The notes under the pieces were generated by a model. The model saw only the letters and a program-made list of their open reading frames with translations. It did no database searches and had not been told where the DNA came from. Below are positions 19,145 to 28,042 of a stretch of DNA of 64,000 bases, piece by piece (the stretch's first letter is position 1; every line of letters begins with the position of its first letter). The position numbers and the translations under genes were made by a program. The stretch is from WHTI01 sp963826105 (GTDB lineage: Bacteria; Actinomycetota; CADDZG01; WHSQ01). Location of the stretch: positions 124,001-188,000 of the forward strand of contig CAWGWA010000003.1 in NCBI GenBank assembly GCA_963826105.1. The letters are read 5' to 3'.

Positions 19145-19603
19145 TCAATCCCGGGCGCAGATGATGGGGATCTCACAGCGGTCACCGATCTCGCTCGAAG
19201 CCGCTCCCACGAACGACAGCGTGGTCAGGATCAGCCCGAGCGCCAGGGCGGCCATCCACCACGCCATCGGAACGATCCACCGGGGGCGGTCGCTCCGCTT
19301 CCACGGTTCGGCCGCGGGAGCATCGAACGAGATCTCTGCCATGACCAGGCGGGCGTCGTCGAACTGAAGCTTCTTGACCATGATGGTGACCGGCGACCGT
19401 GGATCCCATCCACCGTGGAGCCAGGCGCCGTCACCGAACTCCTTCACCGAGCTGGTCTCGACCCCGGCTGCGTTCAGCCGTCCTGTCATCAGGTGAGCGT
19501 CGATGTCGTCCCGGGCGCGAGCGAGAGCGACCCATCCAGAGCCCCCGCCGAGTTCATCGATCTCGTCGTGAGGAGGGAGCGGAACGTCCACTCCGGCCCG
19601 CAT
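19145..19603 (-). CDS. DUF2007-like protein with C-terminal membrane helix
   Basis: 152 residues. The centre (WVALARARDDIDAHLMTGRL, then AGVETSSVKEF and VTIMVKKLQFDDARLVMAE) resembles the DUF2007 putative signal-transducing fold, in which a ferredoxin-like domain begins with a change-of-subunit phrase of this type. One membrane helix follows (WWMAALALGLILTTLSFVGAA) and a short external tail with two cysteines. It begins four bases after the acyl-CoA dehydrogenase gene and is probably cotranscribed. Function unknown. Confidence 0.6.
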   Translation of the reverse strand: MRAGVDVPLPPHDEIDELGGGSGWVALARARDDIDAHLMTGRLNAAGVETSSVKEFGDGAWLHGGWDPRSPVTIMVKKLQFDDARLVMAEISFDAPAAEPWKRSDRPRWIVPMAWWMAALALGLILTTLSFVGAASSEIGDRCEIPIICARD

Positions 19604-19607
19604 GGTT

Positions 19608-20786
19608 CTAACGCCCCCCGAAGATGCTCCGGGCGATGACCATCCGCTGGATCTGGTTGGTGCCTTCGTAGATCTGGGTGATCTTCGCGTCGCGCATGAG
19701 ACGCTCGACGGGATACTCCTTGACGTATCCGTAGCCTCCGAGCGCTTGCACGCAGTCGGTGGTCACCGACATCGCGATGTCCGACGCGTAGCACTTTGCT
19801 ATCGCCGCGAGATACGACACCCTCGGATCCGGCTTCAGATCCCAGTTGCTGTTGTCGATCGCGGTGGCGGCCTGGTAGACGGCAAGGCGCGCGGTCTCGA
19901 TCTTCATCGCCATGTCGGCGAACATGAACTGCATCCCCTGGAAGGCGGCGATCGGCTTGCCGAACTGCTGACGCTCCTTGACGTAGTCGACCGCGAAGTC
20001 GAAAGCCCCCTGAGCGATCCCGAGTGCCTGCGCGGCCACCGAGGGGCGGGAGAAGTCGAGCGTCCGCATGGCGATTGGGAAGCCTTGGTTGACCTCTCCC
20101 ACGACGTTCTCAGCGGGAACGCGAACATCATTGAGGATGACCTCGCGGGTGGGCGATCCACGGATGCCCATCTTGTCTTCCTTCTTGCCGATCTCGAACC
20201 CCTTCATGTCCTTGGAAACGAGGAAGCACGTGATGTTGCGACCCTTTTCGGCATCGGGATCGCTGACGGCGAAGTAGGTGTAGAGATCCGAGGCGCCCGC
20301 GTTGGTGATGAAGCGCTTGGTGCCGTTGAGGATCCAGTCGCCGCCGTCCTTGACCGCCTTGCTCTTCATCGCTCCCGCGTCGGAGCCGGAACTCGGCTCG
20401 GTGAGGCAATACGACATGCGATGCGTCCCGTTGCTGATGCCCTCACACACCTGGCGCTTCTGCTCATCGGTTCCGGCCAGGAGCACGGGGATCGCTCCGA
20501 GCTTGTTTACCGCCGGTACCAGCGCGATGCCGGCCGACCAGCGCGAGACCTCCTCGATCAGTAATGCGAGCTCGAGCGCGCCGCCGCCGTAGCCGCCGTA
20601 CTCCTCTGGGTATGAGACCCCGGTAAAGCCGTTCTTGACGAACAGCTCATCGAGATCCCAGGGGAACTCGTCGGTTTCATCGACCTCTGCAGCGCGGGGC
20701 GCCACCTTGTCCTCGACGAACTGCCGCACGCTCTGGCGGAACGACTCCTGCTCGTCGGTTAGCGAGAAATTCAGTCCTTGGCTCAT
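19608..20786 (-). CDS. Acyl-CoA dehydrogenase
   Basis: 392 residues, standard for the family. FAD and substrate motifs are CLTEPSSGSDAGAM and KRFITNAGASDLY; the C-terminal catalytic glutamate lies in QIYEGTNQIQRMVIAR, the position used by short- and medium-chain enzymes. It oxidises an acyl-CoA to the 2-enoyl-CoA, passing electrons to ETF. Divergent from ccr with only 52 bases between them, both starts having TAnnnT boxes. It could serve in the ethylmalonyl-CoA route, but it lacks the extra N-terminal part of Rhodobacter methylsuccinyl-CoA dehydrogenase, so a butyryl-CoA-like role is at least as likely. Confidence 0.93.
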   Translation of the reverse strand: MSQGLNFSLTDEQESFRQSVRQFVEDKVAPRAAEVDETDEFPWDLDELFVKNGFTGVSYPEEYGGYGGGALELALLIEEVSRWSAGIALVPAVNKLGAIPVLLAGTDEQKRQVCEGISNGTHRMSYCLTEPSSGSDAGAMKSKAVKDGGDWILNGTKRFITNAGASDLYTYFAVSDPDAEKGRNITCFLVSKDMKGFEIGKKEDKMGIRGSPTREVILNDVRVPAENVVGEVNQGFPIAMRTLDFSRPSVAAQALGIAQGAFDFAVDYVKERQQFGKPIAAFQGMQFMFADMAMKIETARLAVYQAATAIDNSNWDLKPDPRVSYLAAIAKCYASDIAMSVTTDCVQALGGYGYVKEYPVERLMRDAKITQIYEGTNQIQRMVIARSIFGGR

Positions 20787-20792
20787 GGCCCG

Positions 20793-20798
20793 ATGGTA
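20793..20798 (-). promoter_or_regulatory. -10-like hexamer for the acyl-CoA dehydrogenase (leaderless start)
   Basis: TACCAT on the minus strand, six bases before the ATG at 20786. Confidence 0.5.
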
Positions 20799-20826
20799 CT
20801 CGCGGCCCGGCCAGTTCGAGGCCCGT

Positions 20827-20832
20827 TAAGGT
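20827..20832 (+). promoter_or_regulatory. -10-like hexamer for ccr (leaderless start)
   Basis: TAAGGT, six bases before the ATG at 20839. Confidence 0.45.
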
Positions 20833-20838
20833 ACCCCG

Positions 20839-22182
20839 ATGAGTTCCATCGATCAGATCAGACAGGCGATCCTGGAGGGCGCGGGCGGCGACGAATTAGC
20901 CGCTATCGAACTGCCCGAGACCATGCGGGCCGCGTTCACGCGCAAGGACGAACAGGACATGTTCGAGGGCCTCGAGTCCAAGGACAAGGACCCCAGCAAG
21001 TCCCTCCACGTTGATGAAGTTCCGATCCCCCCGCTCGGGCCGAACGAGGTCCTCGTCGGCGTGATGGCCTCGGCGATCAACTTCAACACGGTGTGGACTT
21101 CGATCTTCGAGCCGATCTCGACCTTCAAGTTCCTCGAGCGCTTCGGGAAGACCTCCGAGTACGGCGCCCGTCACGACCTCGATCACCACATCGTCGGCTC
21201 CGATGCCTCCGCGGTCGTCCTGCGAGTGGGCCCCGGGGTCACCCGCTGGAAGCCGGGCGATCAGGTCACGATCCACTGCAACTACGTCGACCTCGAGGCC
21301 CACGAGGGACACGACGACTCGATGATGGATCCGGGCCAGAAGATCTGGGGCTTCGAGACCAACTTCGGGGGCCTCGCCGAGATCGCCATGGTCAAGTCCA
21401 ACCAACTGATGCCCAAGCCCAAGCACCTCACGTGGGAGGAGGCCGCTTGTCTCGGCCTCGTGTCGTCGACCTCCTACCGCATGCTCGTGTCCGAGAACGG
21501 GGCGAACATGAAACAGGGCGACGTCGTTCTGATCTGGGGCGCGACCGGCGGACTCGGTGGATTCGCCTGCCAGTACGTGCTCAACGGCGGCGGCATCCCC
21601 GTCGGGGTCGTGTCGTCGCCCGAGAAGGCCGAGATCCTGCAGCGGATCGGCGTCGAGCACGTGATCGACCGCAAAGCAGAGGGCTATAACTTCTGGGACG
21701 GCGACGAGCCCGACTACGGCGAGATGAAGCGCTTCGGCAAGCAGATCCGATCGATGACCGGTGAGGACCCCGACATCGTGTTCGAGCACCCCGGACGTCA
21801 GACATTCGGCGCCAGCGTCTTCGTCACCAAGCGCGGCGGCAAGATCGTCACCTGCGCATCGACCTCGGGCTACCGCCACGAGTACGACAACCGCTATCTC
21901 TGGATGAGCCTCAAGTCGATCATCGGTTCGCACTTCGCCAACTACAAGGAAGCCTGGGAGTCGAACCGGCTCGCGTCGCTCGGGATGATCCACCCGATCC
22001 TGTCGAAGACGTATCCCCTGTCTGAAACCGGCGAGGCTGCGTCCCAGGTGCACAAGAACCTGCACGCCGGCAAGATCGGGATCCGCGTCCTGGCCCCCGA
22101 AGACGGCCTCGGCGTAACCAACGAAGAACTACGCGCTCAGCACCTGAGCGAGATCGAGAGCTTCAAACAGTTCTCGGACTAG
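20839..22182 (+). CDS. ccr: Crotonyl-CoA carboxylase/reductase
   Basis: 447 residues, the usual length. This medium-chain dehydrogenase/reductase adds CO2 to crotonyl-CoA while reducing it with NADPH, giving (2S)-ethylmalonyl-CoA, the defining step of the ethylmalonyl-CoA pathway. N81 (SAINFNTVW), E173 (GFETNFGG) and H365 (IGSHFANY) match the CO2-pocket residues known from the Kitasatospora enzyme, which argues for a true carboxylase rather than a plain enoyl reductase. The NADPH site is GATGGLGGFACQ. Its TAG stop overlaps the stop of the convergent thiolase gene in CTAG. Confidence 0.96.
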   Translation: MSSIDQIRQAILEGAGGDELAAIELPETMRAAFTRKDEQDMFEGLESKDKDPSKSLHVDEVPIPPLGPNEVLVGVMASAINFNTVWTSIFEPISTFKFLERFGKTSEYGARHDLDHHIVGSDASAVVLRVGPGVTRWKPGDQVTIHCNYVDLEAHEGHDDSMMDPGQKIWGFETNFGGLAEIAMVKSNQLMPKPKHLTWEEAACLGLVSSTSYRMLVSENGANMKQGDVVLIWGATGGLGGFACQYVLNGGGIPVGVVSSPEKAEILQRIGVEHVIDRKAEGYNFWDGDEPDYGEMKRFGKQIRSMTGEDPDIVFEHPGRQTFGASVFVTKRGGKIVTCASTSGYRHEYDNRYLWMSLKSIIGSHFANYKEAWESNRLASLGMIHPILSKTYPLSETGEAASQVHKNLHAGKIGIRVLAPEDGLGVTNEELRAQHLSEIESFKQFSD

Positions 22183-23375
22183 CCCGGAACGCGGTAGACG
22201 ATCGCGTCGCCCTGGCCTCCGCCGCCGCAGAGTGCGGCGGCTCCAACGCCACCGCCGCGGCGCTTCAGCTCGTTGAGCAGCGTGACCGTGATGCGCGCCC
22301 CGGTGCAGCCGATCGGGTGACCTAGCGCCACCGCCCCGCCGTTGACGTTGACCTTGTCTTCTGCGCTCTGGTCGCCGTTGTAGAGCATGCCCGTCGCGTG
22401 GAGGGCGACGGCAGCGAATGCCTCATTGATCTCGAGAAGGTCGAGATCGTTGGCCGACATGCCGGCCTTCTTGAGGGCGCTCTGGACCGCAAGCGCAGGA
22501 ACCGTGTGTAGGTACGGGGGCCGATCGGCGGAGATCCCGTGAGCCAGGATCTCTGCCATCGGGGTCACGCCCAACTCGGCGGCGCGCTCCGCACTCATGA
22601 CTACGACCGCCGCTCCGCCATCGGAGATCTGCGATGCGTTGCCGGCGGTGATGGTGCCGTCTGATTTGAACGCCGGCTTCAGCTTCGCAAGCGACTCGAC
22701 GGTCGTTCCCGGACGGATGCCCTCGTCGGTTTCGAAGATGACGGGGTCGCCCTTGCGCTGAGGGATCTCCATCGGGGCGATCTCGTCTTTGAAGAGGCCC
22801 CCCTCACTGGCCTTCTGCGCCCGCTCGTGGGAGCGCGCCGACCATTCGTCTTGGGCACCGCGAGAGATCTTGAACTCGGTGTTGACGTCGTCAGACTGAT
22901 CGCCCATGTGCACGTGGTTGAAGGCGTCCCACAGGCCGTCGTAGATCATCGAGTCGATCAGCTTCCCGTCGCCCATCCGGTACCCGGTGCGCGCCTTCGG
23001 GAGCAGGTACGGAGCCATGTCCATCGACTCCATGCCTCCCGCAACGACGACGGAAGCTTCGCCGGCGCGGATCATCTGATCCGCCATCGCGATCGCATTA
23101 AGGCCCGAGAGACACACCTTGTTGATCGTGATGGCCGAAACGCTGGTCGGGATCCCGGCCTTGATCGAAGCCTGGCGGGCGGTGATCTGCCCGGTGCCGG
23201 CCTGCAGGACCTGGCCCATGATCACGTAATCGACCTGATCGCCGGTGATCCCCGCGCGCTCGAGTGCCGACTTGATCGCGTGGGCACCGAGGTCGACCGC
23301 GGGGACGCCGGAGACCGCGCCGCCGAACCTGCCGATAGCGGTGCGAGCCGTAGAAGCGATAACGGAGACGGTCAT
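22179..23375 (-). CDS. Acetyl-CoA C-acetyltransferase (thiolase)
   Basis: 398 residues from the ATG at 23375, chosen for the AAAGGAA run just upstream; an in-frame ATG at 23402 would add nine residues. Active residues are present: nucleophilic Cys in NKVCLSGLNA, His in GGAVALGHPIGC and the second Cys in LCGGGGQGDA; GGMESMD is also typical. It condenses two acetyl-CoA to acetoacetyl-CoA or works in reverse. In this setting it probably starts the ethylmalonyl-CoA pathway. The two-hairpin element copy B lies 36 bases upstream in the same orientation. Confidence 0.94.
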   Translation of the reverse strand: MTVSVIASTARTAIGRFGGAVSGVPAVDLGAHAIKSALERAGITGDQVDYVIMGQVLQAGTGQITARQASIKAGIPTSVSAITINKVCLSGLNAIAMADQMIRAGEASVVVAGGMESMDMAPYLLPKARTGYRMGDGKLIDSMIYDGLWDAFNHVHMGDQSDDVNTEFKISRGAQDEWSARSHERAQKASEGGLFKDEIAPMEIPQRKGDPVIFETDEGIRPGTTVESLAKLKPAFKSDGTITAGNASQISDGGAAVVVMSAERAAELGVTPMAEILAHGISADRPPYLHTVPALAVQSALKKAGMSANDLDLLEINEAFAAVALHATGMLYNGDQSAEDKVNVNGGAVALGHPIGCTGARITVTLLNELKRRGGGVGAAALCGGGGQGDAIVYRVPG

Positions 23376-23410
23376 GATGATTCCTTTCTTCTGGCAACCC
23401 ATCTTGTTTG

Positions 23411-23448
23411 GCGATTCGTCGAGACGAATCGCTTCTGAGCTAAAAGCG
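23411..23448 (-). repeat. Two-hairpin element, copy B (upstream of thiolase)
   Basis: Minus-strand copy of the element at 8311-8348. Bases 23432-23411 form a perfect stem (GCGATTCGTC and GACGAATCGC around TC), preceded by the GCTTT-NAGCTCA-GAAGC part. Compared with copy A, three stem pairs are exchanged (A-T/G-C, G-C/A-T, G-C/T-A) and one loop base differs. It sits in the divergent gap between thiolase and epimerase, where a terminator would make little sense. Confidence 0.7.
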
Positions 23449-23491
23449 GCAAAGTCCCTGCTCGCGCTCCAGAAGGCATCTTACCCAGGGC

Positions 23492-23497
23492 TAGGAT
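23492..23497 (+). promoter_or_regulatory. -10-like hexamer for the epimerase (leaderless start)
   Basis: TAGGAT, seven bases before the ATG at 23505; supports that start over the in-frame ATG at 23496. Confidence 0.5.
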
Positions 23498-23504
23498 GTG
23501 GCTC

Positions 23505-23915
23505 ATGTCGCTCAGGGTCGAACACATCGCTCTTGCGGTCGCCGATCTCGATGCCGCGATCGCCCACTACGCCTCCGTTTGGGGTCTCGAGGTCGAACAT
23601 CGCGAGCGGGTCGACGACCAGGGGGTCGAAGAGGCCATGCTCCCGATCGGGGATTCCTACCTACAGCTGCTCGGCGCAACGGATCCCGAGACGACCGTGG
23701 GCAAGTTCCTCGCCAAGCGCGGGGAGGGACTCCACCACATCGCCTACGAGGTCGACGACCTCCAAGCGGCACTCGCCGACCTCAAGTCGAAAGGTGTTCC
23801 GTTGATCGACGAGGCTCCGCGCGTTGGCGGCCGGGGGCACATGGTCGCCTTCGTCCATCCCAAGGGGAACCACGGGCTACTAGTCGAGTTGATCCAGCGC
23901 CCCCCAGGTCAGTAA
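23505..23915 (+). CDS. mce: Methylmalonyl-CoA/ethylmalonyl-CoA epimerase
   Basis: 136 residues of the VOC fold: VEHIALAVADLDAAIAHY with the first metal histidine, GLHHIAYEVDDLQAAL with the second, and GLLVELIQ with the metal glutamate, the pattern of methylmalonyl-CoA epimerases. In ethylmalonyl-CoA pathway organisms the same enzyme also epimerises ethylmalonyl-CoA, the step between Ccr and the mutase (established knowledge). Its place beside ccr and thiolase genes supports that double role here. Confidence 0.92.
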   Translation: MSLRVEHIALAVADLDAAIAHYASVWGLEVEHRERVDDQGVEEAMLPIGDSYLQLLGATDPETTVGKFLAKRGEGLHHIAYEVDDLQAALADLKSKGVPLIDEAPRVGGRGHMVAFVHPKGNHGLLVELIQRPPGQ

Positions 23916-23919
23916 CCGC

Positions 23920-24652
23920 TTGGATCTCGAAACGTTCGCTGCGCGCTGGGAACAGAAAACCGCGCAACAAGGCACGTCACTGTCGCGGATCGTCGATCCC
24001 CGAGTGCTGAGCAATGTCGTCGCTCTCGGGATCGCGATCGTTGCAGGCTTCGCGGCACTTGCGACGCGACTGGTCGATGACGCTGGGATGCTCGAGAGTT
24101 TCCTCGATGCCTTCGGCGCCGGCATCGGGGTGTTCCTGGCGTGGGCGCTCGGCCGGGAACTCGATCCCGACAACAACTCGAGCGCGCTCGTCGCCGAACT
24201 TGGCGCGCTCGCCCTGTGGTTTTGGCTGCCCTCATCGGCCGGGACTTCTCTTTGCCACATTGATCCCGGTCCGGCTGATCGTTCGTTCGACCGGGCGAGC
24301 GCCGACACGAGGTGACCTGATCTTCACCGCTCTCGTCGTGGCTGGGGCGATCGCAGTCGTGGTGAGTTCGTACGAGGGGCGGTCGGACCCCAAGACGATC
24401 GAGTGGTTGCTGCTCGGCGCCGGAGTTCTTGCTTGCCCCCTCCTGGGAGTGAGCGAAGTGCATGCTCGAGGCGACTTCACGGGAGAGCCGCTCGAAGTTC
24501 GGCGTGTGCGGGTCGCGCGGATCTACGTGGTTGCCGTCGGGCTCGGCGGCTTTGCTCTTGCGGGCGGCCTCGGGGTTTCTCGCCTGGCCGGGCTGTGGGT
24601 CGCGCTGGTGGCCGTCGTCCTCACGAAGATCGTTCGGACGGTTCGAACGTGA
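23920..24652 (+). CDS. Polytopic membrane protein of unknown function (frame-disrupted)
   Basis: About 243 residues after removing one extra A at 24244 (SAG-LLFATLIPVRL). Starts at TTG 23920, five bases after the epimerase stop. About six hydrophobic segments are seen: VVALGIAIVAGFAALATRL, LDAFGAGIGVFLAWALG, LGALALWFWLPS, FTALVVAGAIAVVVSS, EWLLLGAGVLACPLLG and VVAVGLGGFALAGGL. Not assigned to a family. The next gene overlaps its stop (GTGA). Confidence 0.6.
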
Positions 24653-25901
24653 GCACTCCGGAGTTCATCCACCCGATCCGGCGGCCCGAGTTCCGACGCC
24701 TGCTCGCGATGTCGATCACGGTGGCCCTCGGATTCGGAATGCTCATCCCCGTACTCCCCCGCTTCGCTAAGGACTTCGGTGTGTCGCTGGCGGTCGTCGG
24801 ACTGGTTCAGCTGGTCTTCGGCCTCACCCGCTTCTCGTTCGGGATCGTCGGTGGGGTCGTCGTCGATCGCTTCGGCGAGCGCGCCTCTGCGGTCACCGGA
24901 CTGCTGATCGTCTCGTTGTCGTCTTACGCGTGCGGTTTCTCGGAGACGTTTACCGCAGCTCGTGTTTGCCCGAGGGTTCGGTGGGGCCGGTTCCGCGCTG
25001 TTCATCGCAGGACTTCAAAACCGGATCATCAGGATCATCGAGCCAGAAGCGATGGGCCGAGCATCGGTGGCCAACCGGGCCACTTTCCTGATCGGGATCG
25101 GTCTCGGTCCTCTGCTCGGCGGCTTCGTCGCGCATTCCTTCGGTCTTGCCGCCACGTTCCACTTCTACGCGACCGGGCTGCTCCTGGCCGCGATCATCGG
25201 ATGGTTCGTGATGGCCGAGGAAGGCGAGAAGATCGAGCGCGTCCATCGCTCCGCCCTTCGCCGCGCTGAAAGCGGCCAAACCGCTGTTCTCCGATCTCAG
25301 GTACGTCGCCGCCCTCGCGGCAACACTCGCGGCGTGGTGGACGATCTCGGGACCCGCCCAGTTCATGGGACCCCTCTTCGGCGAGGCCCGGCTTGGGTTC
25401 AACTCGAACCAGATCGGCCTCGCCGCCACGATGATCTCGGTCGGAGAAGCCGCGGTCCTCCCCTTCATCGGCAAGAGCACCGATCGCTTCGGGCGCAAGG
25501 CCGTACTCCTGCCCGCGCTCGCCGCTGCCGTTGTCGCAACCGTTCTGATGGGTCAGGTCGAGGACATCCCCTGGGCGTTCTTCGCCTTGATGGCCCTGAT
25601 GGGCGCGTCGATCGCGTCCATCTCGGTCGCTGCAGGTGCACTGCTGGCCGACGCTATCCCGCGTGGAGGGTCGGGAGCGGCGGTTGGGCTCGGTCAGATG
25701 GCCGGCGACCTCGGCTACCTCATCGCTCCCGTCGCCACTGGCTACGCCGCCGAGACCCTCGGCTTCGGATCCGCCTACGTGATCGCCGCCATCCCGGCCG
25801 GGCTCATCTTCCTCGTGGCACTTCGGCTTCCCCGCGGCGTCACCGCGCGGAGCGAAGAGGAAACGATCGACATCAAGGGGAGCGAGATCGATCCCGTTTG
25901 A
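24649..25901 (+). CDS. MFS transporter (frame-disrupted)
   Basis: About 416 residues after removing an extra G near 24955 (restoring FTQLVFARGFGGAGSAL) and another near 25241 (restoring SIAPPFAALKAAKPLF). MFS features: FGMLIPVLPRFAKDFGVS in helix 1, GGVVVDRFGERAS in loop 2-3, and GKSTDRFGRKAVLLPAL in loop 8-9. The substrate is unknown. The GTGA overlap couples it to the membrane protein gene before it; purM follows 24 bases later. Confidence 0.75.
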
Positions 25902-25913
25902 AGGGGCGGCTGG

Positions 25914-25919
25914 TAGCGT
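25914..25919 (+). promoter_or_regulatory. -10-like hexamer for purM (leaderless start)
   Basis: TAGCGT, six bases before the GTG at 25926. Confidence 0.45.
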
Positions 25920-25925
25920 GACGGC

Positions 25926-27024
25926 GTGAGCGGGCAGAGCTACGAAAAGGCCGGAGTCAAGGGGCAGGGCGAGGCATTGTCCTCGATCGTCAGGCACCTC
26001 GGACCGACGCTCGCTCTCCCGGACGCTGCGGAGGTCCTCACCGATTTCGGTGGCTACGCCAGTGTGCTGAAGGTGTCTGAAGATCTCGCGATCGCGATCT
26101 CCACGGATGGCGTAGGTACCAAGACCCTGATCGCCTCAGCGATGGATCGCTACGACACCATCGGCTTCGACTGTATGGCGATGAACGTCAACGACATCAT
26201 CTGCGTCGGCGCTCGCCCGATCGCGATGGTCGACTACCTCGGAGTCCACACGCTCAACGAAAGCCGGCTGGAGGAGATCCTCCGAGGACTCGGGGCCGCG
26301 GCTAAAGAGGCTGGAGTCGCGATCCCCGGTGGAGAACTGGCGCAGCTCCCCGAGGTCATCGGCTCGGACGGGAAGTCTCCCGGCGATGACACCGCTTTCG
26401 ATCTCGTCGGAACCTGCATCGGTACCCTTCATCCCGACCGGATGATCCTCGGCCGCTCGATCCGCGCCGGAGACGCGTTGATCGGGATCGCTTCCTCGGG
26501 CATCCATTCGAACGGCCTGACCCTGGCTCGGACGGTGCTGCTGAAGGGGGCGGGCTACCGGCTCGGCGACGAGATCGGCAGGCTTGGCTGCACGTTAGGC
26601 GAGGAGCTTCTACGCCCGACCGAGATCTACGTGCGAGCAGCCACGGCACTTTGGGACGCGGGGATCGAGACCAAGGGGCTCGTGCACATGACCTCCGATG
26701 GCTTCACCAACCTGTGTCGTCTCGAAGCCGAAGTCGGCTACGACATCGACTCCCTTCCCCCGGTTCCGGAGATCTTCAAGCTCATCAAAGAGGCCGGGCG
26801 ACGTTCCGGATTCGGAGATGTACCGGGTGTTCAACATGGGTGTGGGATTTGTCGTCGTCGTCGCCCAAGAAGAAGCCGCCCGCTCGCTCGACACGTTGTC
26901 CGACGCGGGCTACCGCGCCACGGTTATCGGTCGGACCGACGGAGAAGTTGGAACCGTGAACCTACGAGCAGCCGGCCTCGTCGGTCGCCTCGACTCTGGG
27001 GAGTCGACCTTCACCGCCCTCTGA
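25926..27024 (+). CDS. purM: Phosphoribosylformylglycinamidine cyclo-ligase (AIR synthase), divergent; frame-disrupted
   Basis: 365 residues after removing one G from GGG at 26796-26798 (restoring KEAGDVPDSEMYRVFNMGVG). It closes the imidazole ring of 5-aminoimidazole ribotide with ATP. Motifs: ISTDGVGTKTLIA, DCMAMNVNDIICVGARP, ELAQLPEVIG, SGIHSNGLTLAR and FNMGVGFVVVV. The usual HITGGG loop reads HMTSDGFTNL, a form I associate with archaeal and other non-standard PurM proteins. Because purM is normally essential in purine synthesis, the frame break is a strong sign of sequence error. Confidence 0.88.
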
Positions 27025-27078
27025 CGGATCTAGAGAGGCAGGTTGGTGTTGAGATCGATCCCGCCGTCGTCGTCATCA

Positions 27079-27913
27079 TCATCGTGGGTCGCGTGTGCTC
27101 GTCGGTCGGTGTTCGGGCTTAGTCGTTTCACCCGAGTGAGTACCCTTGGCCGACTTCGTCGCTCCACTCGCTTCGTCGGGGGCGTCAGATATCGGTGCGG
27201 ACTCCGTGGCTGCGTCGACGGCCTCTTGGAGCGGAGCACTCGCGAACACGATCATGGTGCGAACCGTGTCGGCTACATCTGAAGGCAGTGATGCGAGGAA
27301 CGCCTCAAGCAGGTCGGGATCGCCACTGCCTTCCTTCAGCTCGAGATAAGCGGTGAACTGTTTCTTGTTCAGCGCGATGACCTCTCCACCGATCTGAAGA
27401 CGCTTGACTGTCTTGCCACCAGGACGCAACCGATTCGCCAGACGGTCAGCCTGCAGCGAACTGATATCCGCAGCCACGCTCGCCGGCCTTGGAGTTCTCC
27501 CGCGCTCGGCGAACATCCCCGCGACCCGCGAAGCTCATGGCAGAGAACCCCATGACGCAAGCTCCCAACATCGCAGTGATGAGCAGACGCGCGAGGCGAA
27601 GGCGCGTGATCTTGTCGCGCCGGAGCGAACGAGCGGCTTGCACTTCGTTGATCGCTTCGACGAGGGCTTCTTCCTCTTCGCGCACGTCGCCTTCGAGTTC
27701 GGCTATCAAACGGGTAGCGGCTTGTACCTCTCCCGCTCTCATGAGGGTTGCGGAGAACGACAACTTGTTGTCGACGGACTCCTTCGTGTGGCGGGTGAAA
27801 CGCAGCGCAGATTCGGCGAGCTCAAGGCTCGCCTTCTCTTCCTCGACGACCTCCTTGGTCCGGAGTTCCGCAAGGCTGTCACCTAGGGCGCGCATATCTC
27901 TCACCAATCGCAT
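27079..27913 (-). CDS. Coiled-coil protein with one central membrane helix, unknown function (frame-disrupted)
   Basis: About 277 residues after removing one base near 27495 (joining ENSKAGE to VAADISSLQADRLANRL). Residues 1-120 are charged and helix-rich (RTKEVVEEEKASLELAESAL, ELEGDVREEEEALVEAINEV), likely coiled coil. A membrane helix follows (LLITAMLGACVMGFSAMSFA), then an external part with LQIGGEVIALNKKQFTAYLEL and a low-complexity tail rich in Ala, Ser, Thr and Glu. Family not recognised; anti-sigma or anchor roles are only guesses. Convergent with purM, divergent from the carboxylase gene. Confidence 0.6.
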
Positions 27914-28030
27914 ACCGACAAGTTCGCCCTCGGAACCCGCTCCCCTGCCCCCGGGCTGGGAAAATCTGCCCGTTTGCTCCCTCTTTCCGGGGGGAGCGAT
28001 CGCCGGTGGGAGCCGGCTCTTAGCGCCCAC

Positions 28031-28036
28031 TAGACT
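28031..28036 (+). promoter_or_regulatory. -10-like hexamer for the acyl-CoA carboxylase gene (leaderless start)
   Basis: TAGACT, six bases before the ATG at 28043. Confidence 0.5.
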
Positions 28037-28042
28037 TCAGCC

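Noticed and set aside
20896..22065. A 389-codon minus-strand frame antisense to ccr
   Set aside because: Composition (rich in Arg, His, Gly, Val and Asp) is that of the reverse strand of a high-GC gene; ccr itself is unmistakable.
23505..23915. Plain glyoxalase or drug-resistance VOC protein at the epimerase gene
   Set aside because: Metal-ligand pattern, HHIAYEVDDL phrase and position beside ccr favour methylmalonyl/ethylmalonyl-CoA epimerase.
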